Notes: generated by a model not told the origin, from the sequence alone. A stretch of 64,000 nt of DNA from Simmondsia chinensis (GCA_018398585.1 JAGTTD010000011.1:3595001-3659000); one strand, 5' to 3'. Counted from the stretch's first letter, positions 30,427 to 43,124 are shown. A program made the numbers and translations.

Positions 30427-32025
30427 TAGGGGTGTAAATGAGATGAGCCAAGTCGAGTTAAACATCCCTTTGTTCGAACTCGAGTTGGACAAGGATTATC
30501 GAGTTTGAGATCAAGGCGAATCGAGCATTTCTAACCCTTATTCGAACTCGATTCGGTAAGATTTTAGTGTGTTTAATATTTGGCCTGGCTCGGCTCGTTA
30601 GGCTTATCGACCTGAGCCCAATCGAGTTTAAAACCAAGTCAAGCTCGCTATCCAGTCGAGCTCATAAGGAGTCCTTAACGAGCTCTTATAGAACCCTTAT
30701 CAAATTGTTTATGAACACTAGTGAGCCAAGCACCCCTTGTTAGGGGTGTTTATCGGTCCAAACCCGGACCGATTCGGACCGATTAGTATTTTCTATTTTT
30801 TTTACTACAAATTGAATTTAGCATATGTTGTCAATTTCGGGGAAACATTAAAGGAAACTAATAGAAAAAATACAACAATTCAACAACATATAATATGGCA
30901 ATGACTCAAAAACTACTCATAATTTTATATGTCTTTTACACGGAAATCAAATTGCAAAAAGAAAAATGATAATTGTCAACATTGATGCAACATTATCAAC
31001 TAAATAATGATTGAAGTGTTTTTCCTTAAGCGCTGTCATGCTACAAAAGTCATCTCCCAACCTACAATTTCAAATATGAACATGTCAGATTTCCAAACAA
31101 CAATTACGAACAAAATGTTAATATTAGAAACAGATTTTCACCCAGCCATTAGATTCTCAAGCATCAATGATGTTGGCATTCATAGAAGTTCTTTCTAAAT
31201 CTGTAAACAAAAGAAAAGTTGAGAGGAATCAATTTTGCCTTAAAATAAAATATTAGGCACCACTGTAAACAAAAGAAAAGTTGAGGGACTAAAATTCAAA
31301 TGGGCATACTTAGACAAACAAGTAAAACTTTTTTGAACAAAAATTAAAAATTAAACAAAGCAAAACAAAACCAACCAAGCTTAAAATAAATAAAATGTAA
31401 ATCAAAATAATTACCTAAATAACTCAATAATATACTAGAAGAATAAGAAATTAAACAAAAATTAGGGATTTGCCCTAAAAGAAAATGAGTTGTCGGTCGG
31501 TGGCGCGGACGGCGGTAGTCGATCGGTGGCGTGGTGTGGTGGCTGCTGGTGGTCGGTTGCAGTGAAGAATTAGGGTTAAGGGGAAGCGAAAGGTGTGCTG
31601 TGCGGGTGAGTGAGGAAGGGAAGGTGAGGAGTAGATAGAAAATGGGGGTTTAATTTAAATGTTAATATTATTATAACCTTTTTTTAATATTAATATTAAT
31701 AAATATTATAACTTATATCGAGTTTCGGTCCGGTCTCCCTTTTTTTGGGTTTGGACCGAACCGGACCGAAACCCGAAATACCGTCACTTTAGGGACCGAG
31801 AACCGAACTGATATTTAATACATCCGGTCCGGTCCGATTTGATTTTTCGGTCCGGACCAGTATTTGAACACCCCTACCCCTTATTAGAACTCGACTCGTT
31901 AAGCTTATCAAACCTACTCGAACTCGACTCGATAAGCTATCCAGCCCTCATAATGAACTCAAAAAAACCTTAATCGATTTTGAACATGAGTAGTTCATCG
32001 AACATTTAGTTCGTTTACACCCCTA
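30427..32025. mobile_element. hAT-like non-autonomous element (outer), GAGCTCG/ACTCGA-rich
   Basis: Ends TAGGGGTGTAAATGAG and (reverse complement) TAGGGGTGTAAACGAAC are inverted. CCTATGAT (30417-30424) and CCTATCAT (32026-32033) match 7 of 8, a likely hAT 8-bp target duplication with 2 bp of slack at the left. The body is the same GAGCTCG word family as 21390-21862. A second element is inserted at 30741-31876. Confidence 0.65.
30741..31876. mobile_element. hAT-like non-autonomous element (nested inside 30427-32025)
   Basis: Ends TAGGGGTGTTTATCGGTCC and (reverse complement) TAGGGGTGTTCAAATACTGG are inverted. CCCCTTGT (30733-30740) and CCCCTTAT (31877-31884) match 7 of 8. Near both ends GGTCCGGACC-type words alternate. 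The centre has a GT/GGCGG-rich stretch (31490-31640) but no transposase frame. Confidence 0.75.
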
Positions 32026-32033
32026 CCTATCAT

Positions 32034-32897
32034 AGATGTGTTGCATTCACTACCAATCTACGGCCCGGTTATATTCACTGAAAATATGGAAGATACAGAA
32101 AAACTGAAGTTCATCAAGCATCTCTGAAAATATCTTCAATGATGGTTTTAATCTGCCAAGGGCATTTGAACTCTTTCTAGGTCACTTAGATGACGATCAA
32201 ATTATCACCATCAATCTGCACTTGCCGATAATCAAAATCAGTACATTTTCAAATGTCATCCCAGTTGCCATAACTTTTGCTAACAAGCACTGCCAAGACC
32301 ACAACATTCACATATTAGACGTCAACCCAAATGGTTGTGGATTATGAAGCCACACGCCACCTTGTCATTCTTCTTTAATGTATCAAAGTTCAATTTCATA
32401 GAAATTCGTTGATGCAGTAGTTGAGGCTTCTCACCTTCAAACATAAGATTTCAGGTTTGAGCTTGCCTTCCCTCATCAAAAGCCAATCTTAAGGGCTTAA
32501 AGTAAGATTTGATTGATAGACCATTTTTGATAATAGATAGATTCCGATTAACTCAACCACATCTCATATAATTCCTTTTATATTATAATATTAGCTAATA
32601 TCTGAATCTTTTATATTATATATGTACATATATATTTATAATGTCAGTATAATCAGCATTAATTATATCACTCTTGAAACTGTATACCAATACTGAGAGG
32701 GGCAGAATGGCACAAATTGAAAATAAATGATACAGGGCTAAGCTAATTGACAAAAGTATTTGACTTGTGCCCAAGGAAGGAAACAAATTTGTCAATTATT
32801 GCTGCCCCTTCTATTAAAGAACCCCTGTTTTTTTTTATAGTAGCAATTTATTGCTTATGTATTATTGATAAAAGTAATAGACGTATGTACTTTTCCT
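32034..32897. other. Intergenic; one possible SINE relic
   Basis: About 32405-32520 reads GATGCAGTAGTTGAGGCTTC and CAGGTTTGAGCTTGCC, like the A- and B-box regions of tRNA-derived SINEs. The rest is AT-rich with no gene. Confidence 0.35.
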
Positions 32898-32906
32898 AAT
32901 ATGTAT
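32898..32906. repeat. Target-site duplication of the MULE (left)
   Basis: AATATGTAT, repeated exactly at 50177-50185; nine bases is the Mutator hallmark. Confidence 0.95.
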
Positions 32907-33210
32907 GGGAAATGGTACGGATTGGACCCTCCAGCCCCCCCTTAATGTTTTTTAGACTCCTTTAAACTTAAATAGACTTTTTTGGACAAAAATGCCCTCC
33001 CACCTCACCCCCCCCCCCCCCCCATCCGTCCTCCATCTCTCTCTCTCTTTCTCTCTCCTCATTTAATACAAGGCAGGCAAAAGTACACTTTTTTGACCTT
33101 TCACTATCCTTTTCTTCATTTTTTTTTCCTTTTGAATTTTTTTTTGTCAAAAAAAAAATATAATTTTCAAATTTGTCCTTTCTTTTTCTTCCCTCGCAGA
33201 CCTTGTTTAG
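32907..33210. repeat. Left terminal inverted repeat, non-array part
   Basis: Contains the tip, a C-run (33008-33023), CTCTCTCTCT and a T-rich stretch up to CAGACCTTGTTTAGGTGTGC at about 33198, where the array starts. The right end (49865-50176) is its inverted copy. Confidence 0.93.
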
Positions 33211-35760
33211 GTGTGCTTGAAGTAATTAATAAAATCATACACTGTGTATGATGCATTATAATGCTGTAAAGTGAACTTATACAGGTATATCACAAGAAAT
33301 TAGTGGTAAACGACTTATCATACACAATGTATGATAGGTTATAATGACATAAAATCAACTTTTGCTGTTTTTTTTCAAGTAATTAGACGTACAGTGGGAT
33401 GAAATCGAATCATACACTTGGTATGATGCGTTTTAATGGTGTAAAATGAACTTATTCAGGTGTATTCCAAGCAATTAGTGGTAAATGACTTGTCATACAC
33501 AATGTATGATAGGTTATAATGGTAAAAATCAACTTTTGCTGTTTTTTTCAACTAATTACTATTACAGTGGGCAGAAATCGAATCATACAATGGGTATGAC
33601 GAGTTAAAATGGTTAAATATGAACCTTTTCAGGTATGTTTCATGTAATGAGTGGCAAATGACCTATCATACACAAATTATTATAGGTTTTAACGGTATAA
33701 AATCAACTTTTGCTCGTTTTTTCAAGTAATTACTGTTACAGTGGGCTGAAATCTAATCATACAATGGGTATGATACTATGAAATGGTCTAAAATGAACCT
33801 TTTTAGGTTTTGTTAAAACAATTAGTGGTAAATGATTTATCATACACAATGTATGATAGGTTATAATGGCAAAAAATCAACTTTTACTGTTTTTTTTTCA
33901 AGTAATTAGGGGTACAGTGGGATGAAATTGAATCATACACTGGGTATGATACGTTTTAATGGTGTAAAATGAACTTATTCAGGTTTATTTCAAGCAATTA
34001 GTTGTAAATGACTTATCATACACAATATATGATAGGCTATAATGGCAAAAAATTAACTTTTACTAGTTTTTTCTTCTAATTACTGTTACAGAGGGCTGAA
34101 TCGAATCATACAATGGGTATGATGAGTTAAAATGGTTTAATATGAACCTTTTCAGGTATGTTTCAAGTAATTAGTGGTAAATGACCTATCATACACAAAT
34201 TATTATAGGTTTCAAGGGTATAAAATCAACTTTTGCTCATTTTTTCAAGTAATTACTGTTACAGTGGGCTGAAATCTAATCATACAATGGGTATGATGCT
34301 TTAAAATGGTCTAAAATGAACCTTTTCAGGTGTTGTTAAAACCATTAGTGGTAAATGACTTATCATACACAATGTATGATAGGTTATAATGGCATAAAAT
34401 CAACTTTTACTATTTTTTTTCAAGTAATTAGAGGTACAGTGGGATGAAATCGAATCATACACTGGGTATGATATATTTTAATGGTGTAAAATGAACTTAT
34501 TCAGGTGTTTTTCAAGCAATTAGTTGTAAATGACTTATCATACACAATGTATGATAGGTTATAATGTCAAAAAATTAACTTTTACTGGTTTTTTCTTCTA
34601 ATTACTGTTACAGAGGGCTGAATCGAATCATACAATGGGTATGATGAGTTAAAATGGTTAAATATGAACCTTTTCAGGTATTTTTTAAGTAATTAGTGGT
34701 AAATGACCTATCATACACAAATTATTATAGGTGTTAATGGCATGAAATCAACTTTTACAGATTTTTTTAGGTAATTAGTGCTATAGTGGTCTGAAATCAT
34801 ATCATACACTGGGTATGATGTATTTTAATGGTGTAAAATGAACTTATTCAGGTTTACTTCAAGTAATTAGTTGTAAATGACTTATCATACACAATGTATG
34901 ATAAGTTATAATGGCAAAAAATTAACTTTTGCTGTTTTTTTTAAGTAATTAGGGGTAAGTGGTCTGAAATCGAATCATACACTTGGTATGATGTAAAATG
35001 AGCTTATTCAGGTGTATTACAAGAAATTAGTGGTAAATGACTTGTCATACATAATGTATGATAGGTTTAAATGGCATAAAATCAACTTTTATTGGTTTTT
35101 TCAACTAATTACTGTTACAGTGGGATGAAATCGAATCATACATTGGGTATGATACGTTTTAATGGTGTAAAATAAACTTATTCAGGTTTTTTTCAAGCAA
35201 TTAGTTGTAAATGACTTATCATACACAATGTATGATAGGTTATAATAGCAAAAAATTAACTTTTGCTGTTTTTTTCAAGTAATTAGGGGTACAGTGGTCT
35301 GAAATCGAATCATACACTGAGTATTATGCGTTTTAATGGTGTAAAATGAACTTAGTCAGGTTTCGTTTAAACAATTAGTGGTAAATGATGTATCATACAC
35401 AATGTATGATAGGTTATAATGGCATAAAATCAACTTTTGCTGTTTTTTTTCAAGTAATTAGGGGTATAGTGGTCTGAAATCGAATTGTAAACTGGGTATG
35501 ATGTGTTATAGTGGTGTAAAGTGACCTTATTCGGGTATACTTGAAGTAATTAGCGGTAAAGAGCTTGTCATACACAATGTATGATAGGTTTTAATGGCAT
35601 AAAATCAACTTTTGCAGGTTTTTCCATGTATTTATGGGTACAGTTGTCTGAAATCTGCTTATACGTGTATTTCAAGTTTTATTGGTGTATGATGCACTTC
35701 ATACACGGTGTATGATGGGTTATATTTGTGTAAAATCAGCGTGTATTTGTGTATTTTTGG
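33211..35760. repeat. Left-arm palindrome array (about 175-bp dimers)
   Basis: Two alternating half-units of about 87 bp, one with ATCATACACAATGTATGATA and one with AATCATACACTGGGTATGAT, repeat about 14 times. Each carries a near-perfect CATACAC/GTATG palindrome, then TAATGG, AAAATCAACTTTTGC or AAAATGAACTTATTCAGG, and CAAGTAATTAG linkers. Some half-units read ACACAAATTATTATAGG. Confidence 0.93.
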
Positions 35761-35789
35761 GATGTGTATTTAGAAAAAAAAATATACAT

Positions 35790-36000
35790 TTTGAGTATAG
35801 TAATCCGTACGATTTCCCTTCAAAAAGGCCCTCTCATTCACCCCCCCCCCCAACCCGTCCCCTTTCTCTCTCCTCATTTAATGCGCAACCGATTACTGTA
35901 CTTTAGCCTCTCCTCACTCCATTTTCTCTCTCTTCATTTAATGCAAAAGTACATATTTTTACTTTATGTCACATAACTTGCTTCTCACTCTATTCCTCCC
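35790..36000. repeat. Inner terminal-repeat-like segment, left
   Basis: AATCCGTACGATTTCCC at 35799-35815 equals the outer tip of the element in inverted form, and AAAAAGGCCCTCTCATTCAC with a C-run and CTCCTCATTTAATG then repeats the outline of the outer inverted repeat. An inverted copy is at 46255-46410. Confidence 0.8.
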
Positions 36001-36049
36001 TTCTTCTCATTTCCCGCCCATTTACTCACCTCTTATTCATGGTATTTGT

Positions 36050-36246
36050 TACTTTTCTCTTAATCTGAATTCCCCAAGTCCATTTTTCTCTCATTTTTCT
36101 CTCAATCTGCTACATTGGGCCCTCGAAAGAAGAAGAAGAAGAAGAAGAAGTCGTTTTAAGATCGTGTTTGAAGCTTCGTGGCATTGCTGTAGGTTCAACG
36201 TTGAGTCCTTACACACATTTCACGGTTTTCAGATCAGATACTGAAG
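36050..36246 (+). promoter_or_regulatory. Probable 5' UTR exon of the transposase gene
   Basis: After a T/C-rich stretch and (GAA)n at 36129-36150 comes ATACTGAAG/GTAACATG, a plausible donor at 36246/36247. A matching acceptor TTGTCCACAG ends at 37690, three bases before the ATG. The proposed intron (36247-37690) would hold a repeat array. Inference from signals only. Confidence 0.45.
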
Positions 36247-36309
36247 GTAACATGACCATTTGCTGACATTGTCGTTAACGTATCCTTGTCCTATGAGGTC
36301 GGTGTGTTA

Positions 36310-37620
36310 CAAGTCGTTTATGGTTTATGATTGGTTTAAATGATGTATTATAACTTTCTTTTGGTGTGTTTGAACTCATTAGTGGTGTATGATTAGTCAT
36401 ACATTGTGTATGATGGGTTTTAATGGTGTGAAATCAACTTATTTAGGTGTGCTTCATGTAAATAGTGCTGTATGATCTATCATACACTGTGTATGATAGG
36501 TTTGAATGGTGTGAAATCAATTTGTGTTTGAGTATGCTAAGTAATTAATGGTGTATAATCAGTCATACACTATGTAGGATTGGGTTTAATGGTGTATAAC
36601 CAACTTGTGTTTGTGTGTATTAAGTAATTAGTGGTGTATAATCAATCATACACTGTGTATGATTGGTTTTAATGGTGTATAACCAACTTGTGTATGTGTA
36701 TGTTAAGTAATTAATGGTGTATAATCAGTCATACACTGTGTAGGATTGGGTTTAATGGTGTATAACCAACTTGTGCAGACGTTTTTTAAGTAATTAGTGG
36801 TTTATGAGCAACCATACACTGTGTATGATTAGGTTTAATGGCGTATAACCAACCTGTGTATGTGTATGTTAAGTAATTAATGGTATATAATCAGTCATAC
36901 ACTGTGTAGGATTGGGTTTAATGGCGTATAACCAACCTGTGTATGTGTATGTTAAGTGTATAATCAGTCATACACTGTGTAGGGTTGAGTTTAATGGTGT
37001 ATAACTAACTTGTGCAGACGTTTTTTAAGTAATTAGTGGTTTATGAGCAACCATACACTGTGTATGATTGGGTTTAATGGCGTATAACCAACCTGTGTAT
37101 GTGTATGTTAAGTAATTAATGGTGTATAATCAGTCATACACTGTGTAGGATTGGGTTTAATGGCGTATAACCAACCTGTGTATGTGTATGTTAAGTAATT
37201 AATGGTGTATAATCAGTCATACACTGTTTAGGATTGGGTTTAATGGTATATAACCAACCTGTGTTTGTGTATGTTAAGTAATTAATGGTGAATAATCCAT
37301 CATACACTGTGTATGAGAGCTTCAAAGGGTGTATGATGAACTTATTTTGGTGTCTTTCAAGTATAGAATGGTGTATGGCTTACCATACACCGTGTATGTT
37401 AGCTTTGATTGGTCTAGGATGAACCTGTTTTGGTGTCTGTCGTGTATAGAATGTGGTATCCTTAACCATAGACAGTGTATGATTGCTTTAAAAGGTGTGT
37501 GATGAACTTGTTTATGACTGTAACGCAAATCATACACCATGTATTATTTCTTAAAGTAGTGTTATTTGTGTATTATGGTTTTAAACCAATCATACACCGT
37601 TTTTAGTGGTTTCAATGCTG
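36310..37620. repeat. Inner left array, 83-bp period, GTGTAT-rich
   Basis: Units of about 83 bp with AGTCATACACTGTGTAGGAT, TTTAATGGTGTATAACCAAC and GTGTATGTTAAGTAATTAAT repeat about 13 times, becoming looser after 37320. Same core palindrome and period as the other arrays, different variant. Confidence 0.9.
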
Positions 37621-37692
37621 TACTTTCATTCCACCCTAGTGTGTTTCATGTCAATTTTGTTTTGATATCATGTTTTTTTCTTGTCCACAGTA

Positions 37693-40506
37693 ATGGGTGA
37701 TGCTGCTATTGCATGCGTTCTATACGGTGGCCACTTTAGGGAGAGGGCAAAGTACGTTGGTGAAAAATTGGCTTATATTTTTGTGGATGAGAAAACTGAC
37801 TTCGCTGGTTTGCAAAGGACTGTGGCGGAGGTGATTGGTGCTCAGTTGGATGCGGGTTCAAAGATGCATTTTCAATCTTTCACCGCCGTTCCGGCCGTGC
37901 CCTTTTACGATGTCGTTGACGATAGGTCCGTTATGTTTTGGAAGGCACTAGCCAAAGAAGATAGGGCGAAGCATCCTTTGATCGTAACTGTAGAGTCATC
38001 CGGTGACATGAATCCTAGCTTTGATTGGCAACGAACTCCCTTTCAAACAATTCCCGATGGTGACGAGAATAGTGGCCGTTCGCACCCTGAGGTTCCCGAG
38101 ACTTCTGGTGGATGTATGGATGCGGGGATGGAAGAAGCAGCCCGTGTAGATGCAGCTGATGTAGATTTGAACATGCCTACTGTGACGGTTGAGGCAACAG
38201 CAACAGGTGGAGATTGGGAAAATTCCAATCAAAGTGCATGGGATAATTTGGGCAATATCAATTTATCCCAGGTGCAACCGACTGTACCTGATGCCTCACC
38301 TCCAGAGGGGCACACTTACGAGCATCGTAATATTTCTCGTAAAGACCCTCTGATTGTCGAACCTGAATTGGAACGGAATGCGGAACCCAGCGGTCAACCG
38401 AATGTCCACCCTGACATCCAAGCTGCTGGTGATCCTCGTTCTGATGATGAGGTTGGCTCCGGTGATGAGAGGAGCCGGATCAACGAGGTATATGCGCAGG
38501 GCCGGATGGTTGAGGATATTGAAGTCTATCAAATATTTATGACGAAGAGGGACTTGTTGACTAACCTGGCAGTGATTGCGCTTAGGGAAAAATTTGAATT
38601 CAGGAGCTACAAGTCGAACAAATCCTTAACGGTTGTCCGCTGCGCACAAGAGGGCTGCACATGGAGGGTTCGGGCCACGTGTGTAGCAGATGGTGGCTGC
38701 TGAATGATTACAAAAGTAGAAAAGAACCACAACCACCCTAGCGATCTCACCACTGTTAAACACAGGCAGGCAACCAGTTGGGTCGTCGGGGAGTGCGTCC
38801 GCAAGAAACTTGTGAACCCTGGGAGAGTGTTCAAGCCACGGGATGTCATAGATGACATCCGAAGTTGCTACGGTGTCGATATTAGCTACAGTGTTGCTTG
38901 GAGGGCGAGAGAGTTTGCATACGACAATGTTAGATTGGGTACGGTCAAAGAGTCCTATGCATTCTTGCCTGCCTATCTGCAAGTCCTCAAACAGACTGAC
39001 CCCGGTACCACATTTTATTTACAGACAGATGATGAAAGTAGGTTTCAGTACCTCTTCATTGCGTTTGGTGCTTCACTTATCGGGTACCCGGTTTTGCCGG
39101 CCGGTTGTGAGCATTGACGCAACACATCTGAAGGGAAAGTACCGGGGTGTTTTGTTCATGGCCGTTTGCCACGATGCCAACCAGCAAATTTTCCCGATTG
39201 CTATCGGCATCGGTGATTCAGAGAATGATGCATCGTGGCATTGGTTCTTCAGTAGGTTGAAGGAAGTAACTGGGGAGCCTGCTGGCCATGTCATTGTATC
39301 CGATAGACACCGAAGCATCCAACGCGCGGTGGAAGAACTTTTCCCTGTCACATTTCACGGGCTCTACATGTAACACTTGCTGAACAACTTGAAGGCCAAA
39401 TTCAAGAGCAACAGGAAGCATTTGGATCAGTACTACTACAAAGCAGCCAAAGCATACAACATTCAAGAATTCCATAGTTTGTTTTTCAGTTTATGTTGTG
39501 TCGTACCCGGGGCTCAAGATTACTTGGAAGATGTGGGACTGGACAAGTGGACTCGTTCCCACTCCCCTTGTCGTCGGTACAACATAATGACGACAAACAT
39601 TTCGGAATCCATAAATGCTGTATTGGTCAAGGTACGTGGCTATCCAATTACCGCCCTTGTTGATGAGTGTAGGCTACTGTTGCAGAGGTGGTTTCATGAA
39701 AGAAGAGCCAAGGCTGAAGCTTGCATCAGTACAATGTCCCCCGACGTCGAAAAAAAATTACAAGACAGATTCAAGTTAGCAAGAACGATGACGGTAAGCT
39801 CCGTACATATTGTCTTGTTTAATCCCTACTACGAAGCATGTTTATATCATGTTGGTGCTCTTCGAGTGTGAAATCCGCTAATTTGGTGCCCTTCGAGTGT
39901 TTCGTTGCTTATGTTTTGTTGTTTTTTTTAAATTTTTTAAATTTTTCTCATATTTTTGTATTTTGCATGCACCTTGGTTGTTTGACGCGTTTGTTTATTA
40001 TTGTGGTAATGCAGATGTTGCGAGCTGATGATCATACATTCGACGTCATCGATGGGGAGAAAAACTTTGTAATAGATATGTCGCTCTGGACATGTACCTG
40101 CCGCAGGTTTCAGCTTGAGCAGCTTCCATGTGAGCATGCATTAGCAGTGGTACAGCACAGTCCTTATGTTCTGTACGACTTGTGCTCGCCGTACTACAGT
40201 AGAGAATATTGGTACGAGTCGTATAGCGGTGTCGTCTACCCGATGCCGCACATAAGTGACTGGCGTATCCCTCGTGATGTAGCCGACATGAATCTTCTTC
40301 CACCCGACGTTAGAACCTCTTCTGGGAGGAGGCAGAAGAGGAGGATTCCGTCTGTCGGTGAGGAGCGTGTTCATCAAAGGTGCAGTCGGTGCAAGGAACA
40401 CGGGCATAACCGATCCACGTGCAAGAATCCAATTGCTCTGCATCCTAATGGCGAATGCACCTCATCCAACTCCGGCCGTCCATCTCAAGTCCCTCCTCCA
40501 AATTAA
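37693..40506 (+). pseudogene. mudrA-like MULE transposase, two coding exons, with stops
   Basis: Exons 37693-39793 and 40015-40506 (donor ACG/GTAAGCT, acceptor ATGCAG/ATG), about 863 codons, near the size of maize MURA. The N-terminal part is PB1-like (ACVLYGGHFRERAKYVGEK), then an acidic linker and a MuDR DNA-binding-like region (IFMTKRDLLTNLAVIALREK to CAQEGCTWRVRATC). The MULE DDE core starts at VVSIDATHLKGKYRG (Asp codon 39116-39118) and has VIVSDRHRSI (Asp 39302-39304). A SWIM zinc finger (CTCRRFQLEQLPCEH) and a CCHC knuckle (CSRCKEHGHNRSTC) follow. Lesions: TGA 38701-38703, a one-base frameshift near 39094, TAA 39371-39373. Start chosen at the first ATG after a good acceptor. Confidence 0.92.
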
Positions 40507-40830
40507 CTTATAGTCTTCAAATGTATAAATTTTACTTGTGCTATACCTATATAATTTCGTTTTACCATAGGATTTACATTGTACATTACCATAGGATTTA
40601 TGTTGTATCCAGTGTACTGAAAATTGTCGGAAGGTTGTGATGTGTATGTAATAGGGTAATGAAAATTGTGTATATTTTCATACTGTTGTATATTCCTGTA
40701 ATGAAAGCTGTCAATGAATTGATTTGAAGTTGGTCCCAATTGTGTGTTCTAAGTGGTTGATGTGTTTTTCAAGTGTGTTACGATGTATGTCGACATGCAT
40801 GGATGGTGTATCGCCACACGTATCAGCATC
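40507..40830 (+). other. 3' flank of the transposase gene
   Basis: AT-rich with short GATTTA(C/T)(A/G)TTGTA repeats (about 40560-40605). It likely holds the 3' UTR and poly(A) signals before the array starts. Confidence 0.5.
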
Positions 40831-40837
40831 AAAGGTA

Positions 40838-42510
40838 ATTCATACACCACTAAGTAGATGAAACACACTTGTAGAAGTTGATTTCACACCATTAATACTG
40901 GTCATACAATAAGTATGGTAAGTCATATACCACTAAGTAGTTGAAACACACTTGTACAATTTGATTTCACACCATTAAGACTTATCATACACTATGTATG
41001 GTAAGTCATACACTACTAAGTAGTTGAAACACACTTGTACAAGTTGATTTCACACCATTAAGACTTGTCATACACTAAGTATGGTAAGTCATACACCATT
41101 AAGTAGTTGAAACACACTTGTACAAGTTGATTTCACACCATTAAGACTTGTCATACACTAAGTATGGTAAGTCATACACCACTAAGTAGTTGAAACACAC
41201 TTGTACAAGTTGATTTCACACCATTAAGACTTGTCATACACTAAGTATGGTAAGTCATACACCACTAAGTAGTTGAAACACACTTGTACAAGTTGATTTC
41301 ACACCATTAAGACTCATCATACACTATGTATGGTAAGTCATGCACTACTAAGTAGTTGAAACACACTTGTACAAGTTGATTTCACACCATTAAGACTCAT
41401 CATACACTATGTATGGTAAGTCATACACTACTAAGTAGTTGAAACACACTTGTACAAGTTGATTTCACACCATTAAGACTTGTCATACACTAAGTATGGT
41501 AAGTCATACACCACTAAGTAGTTGAAACACACTTGTACAAGTTGATTTCACACCATTAAGACTTGTCATACACTATGTATGGTAAGTCATACACTACTAA
41601 GTAGTTGAAGTACACTTGTACAAGTTGATTTCACACCATTAAGACTCATCATACACTATGTATGGTAAGTCATACACTACTAAGTAGTTGAAACACACTT
41701 GTATAAGTTAATTTCACACCATTAAGACTCGTCATACACTAAGTATGGTAAGTCATACACCACTGAGTAGTTGAAACACACTTGTACAAGTTGATTTCAC
41801 ACCATTAAGACTCGTCATACACTAAGTATGGTAAGTCATACACCACTAAGTAGTTGAAACACACTTGTACAAGTTGATTTCACACCATTAAGACTTGTCA
41901 TATACTAAGTATGGTAAGTCATACACCACTAAGTAGTTGAAACACACTTGTACAAGTTGATTTCACACCATTAAGACTCATCATACACTATGTATGGTAA
42001 GTTATACACCACTAAGTAGTTGAAACACACTTGTACAAGTTGATTTCACACCATTAAGACTTGTCATACACTAAGTATGGTAAGTCATACACCACTAAGT
42101 AGTTGAAACACACTTGTACAAGTTGATTTCACACCATTAAGACTTGTCATACACTAAGTATGGTAAGTCATACACTAGTAAGTAGTTGAGGCACACTTGT
42201 ACAAGTTGATTTCACACCATTAAGACTCATCATACACTATGTATGGTAAGTCATACACTACTAAGTAGTTGAAACACACTTGTACAAGTTAATTTCACAC
42301 CATTAAGACTTGTCATACACTAAGTATGGTAAGTCATACACCACTAAGTAGTTGAAATACACTTGTACAAGTTGATTTCACACCATTAAGACTTGTCATA
42401 CACTAAGTATGGTAAGTCATACACTACTAAGTAGTTGAAACACACTTGTACAAGTTGATTTCACACCATTAAGACTCATCATACACTATGTATGGTAAGC
42501 AAAACACTAC
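40838..42510. repeat. Central tandem array, 83-bp units, about 20 copies
   Basis: Highly uniform units: CACTAAGTAGTTGAAACACA, CTTGTACAAGTTGATTTCAC, ACCATTAAGACT and TGTCATACACTAAGTATGGT AAG. Successive copies of AAGTTGATTT at 41041, 41124 and 41207 show the exact 83-bp step. It contains two palindromes per unit (CTTGTACAAG and CATACACTAAGTATG-type). It lies between the 3' ends of the two convergent genes. Confidence 0.97.
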
Positions 42511-42645
42511 TAAGTATTCGAAACACTATAATTGCCACAACTATCAATGAAATTGTGTTCCAAGCAATATAAATGCCCTCTGGTCGAATTGCTCTGGCCA
42601 CTGATGTTTCTTTTCCAAAATGTAGTATAGAATTACATCCATTTC

Positions 42646-42920
42646 CTGCGATTCAAAACTAATTAGTTGAGACAAGTTGATTTTACACACATAAACAAGT
42701 TTATTTTACACAGTTGAACCCTATGACTAATCATACACCACTCTTTATTCAAAACACACTAACACAGGTTGATTTACACCTTTAGCATCAACCATACACG
42801 GTGTATGACTAGTAATACAATACTTACTTACTTAATACACAATAACATAAGTAGATTTAACACAGGTTGATTTTACTTATTAGTTGACACACGAAAAAAC
42901 TATCATGATGGGAAACATAC
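42646..42920 (-). repeat. Intron 6 of the DUF1985 gene with loose palindrome units
   Basis: Holds diverged units such as AATCATACACCACTC and CATACACGGTGTATGACTAG between donor GAG/GTATGT (42920) and acceptor CGCAG (42646). Confidence 0.7.
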
Positions 42921-43124
42921 CTCATCAGTAAGCCAGGTGTCCTCGTTTCTCAACCGATACCAAAATTGACCCGTCGTCACAGTCAAAACAGAGAAATCCA
43001 TTCGTTGATCATTAGGTAATGGAAAGGGGGTCTTCAAATCTCTGTAATATACAATGCCAAGCACGATATATAAGCATACCATAAGAAAGATGATTTCAGA
43101 CCACTGTAACAGTAAATAATTGAA

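Noticed and set aside
31007..31198. 63-codon ORF in the nested hAT-like element
   Set aside because: No transposase motif and too short.
32968..33251. Short ORFs in the MULE end
   Set aside because: Encoded by homopolymer runs in the terminal repeat; mirrored at 49830-50091 simply because the ends are inverted copies.
35682..36244. ORFs between the arm and inner array
   Set aside because: Low-complexity terminal-repeat-like sequence; nearly the same frame recurs on the minus strand at 46331-46522 because of the inverted copy.
40838..42510. Regular repeats reminiscent of a CRISPR array
   Set aside because: The whole 83-bp unit is repeated with no variable spacers, and the setting is a plant transposon. 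It is a satellite-type tandem array.
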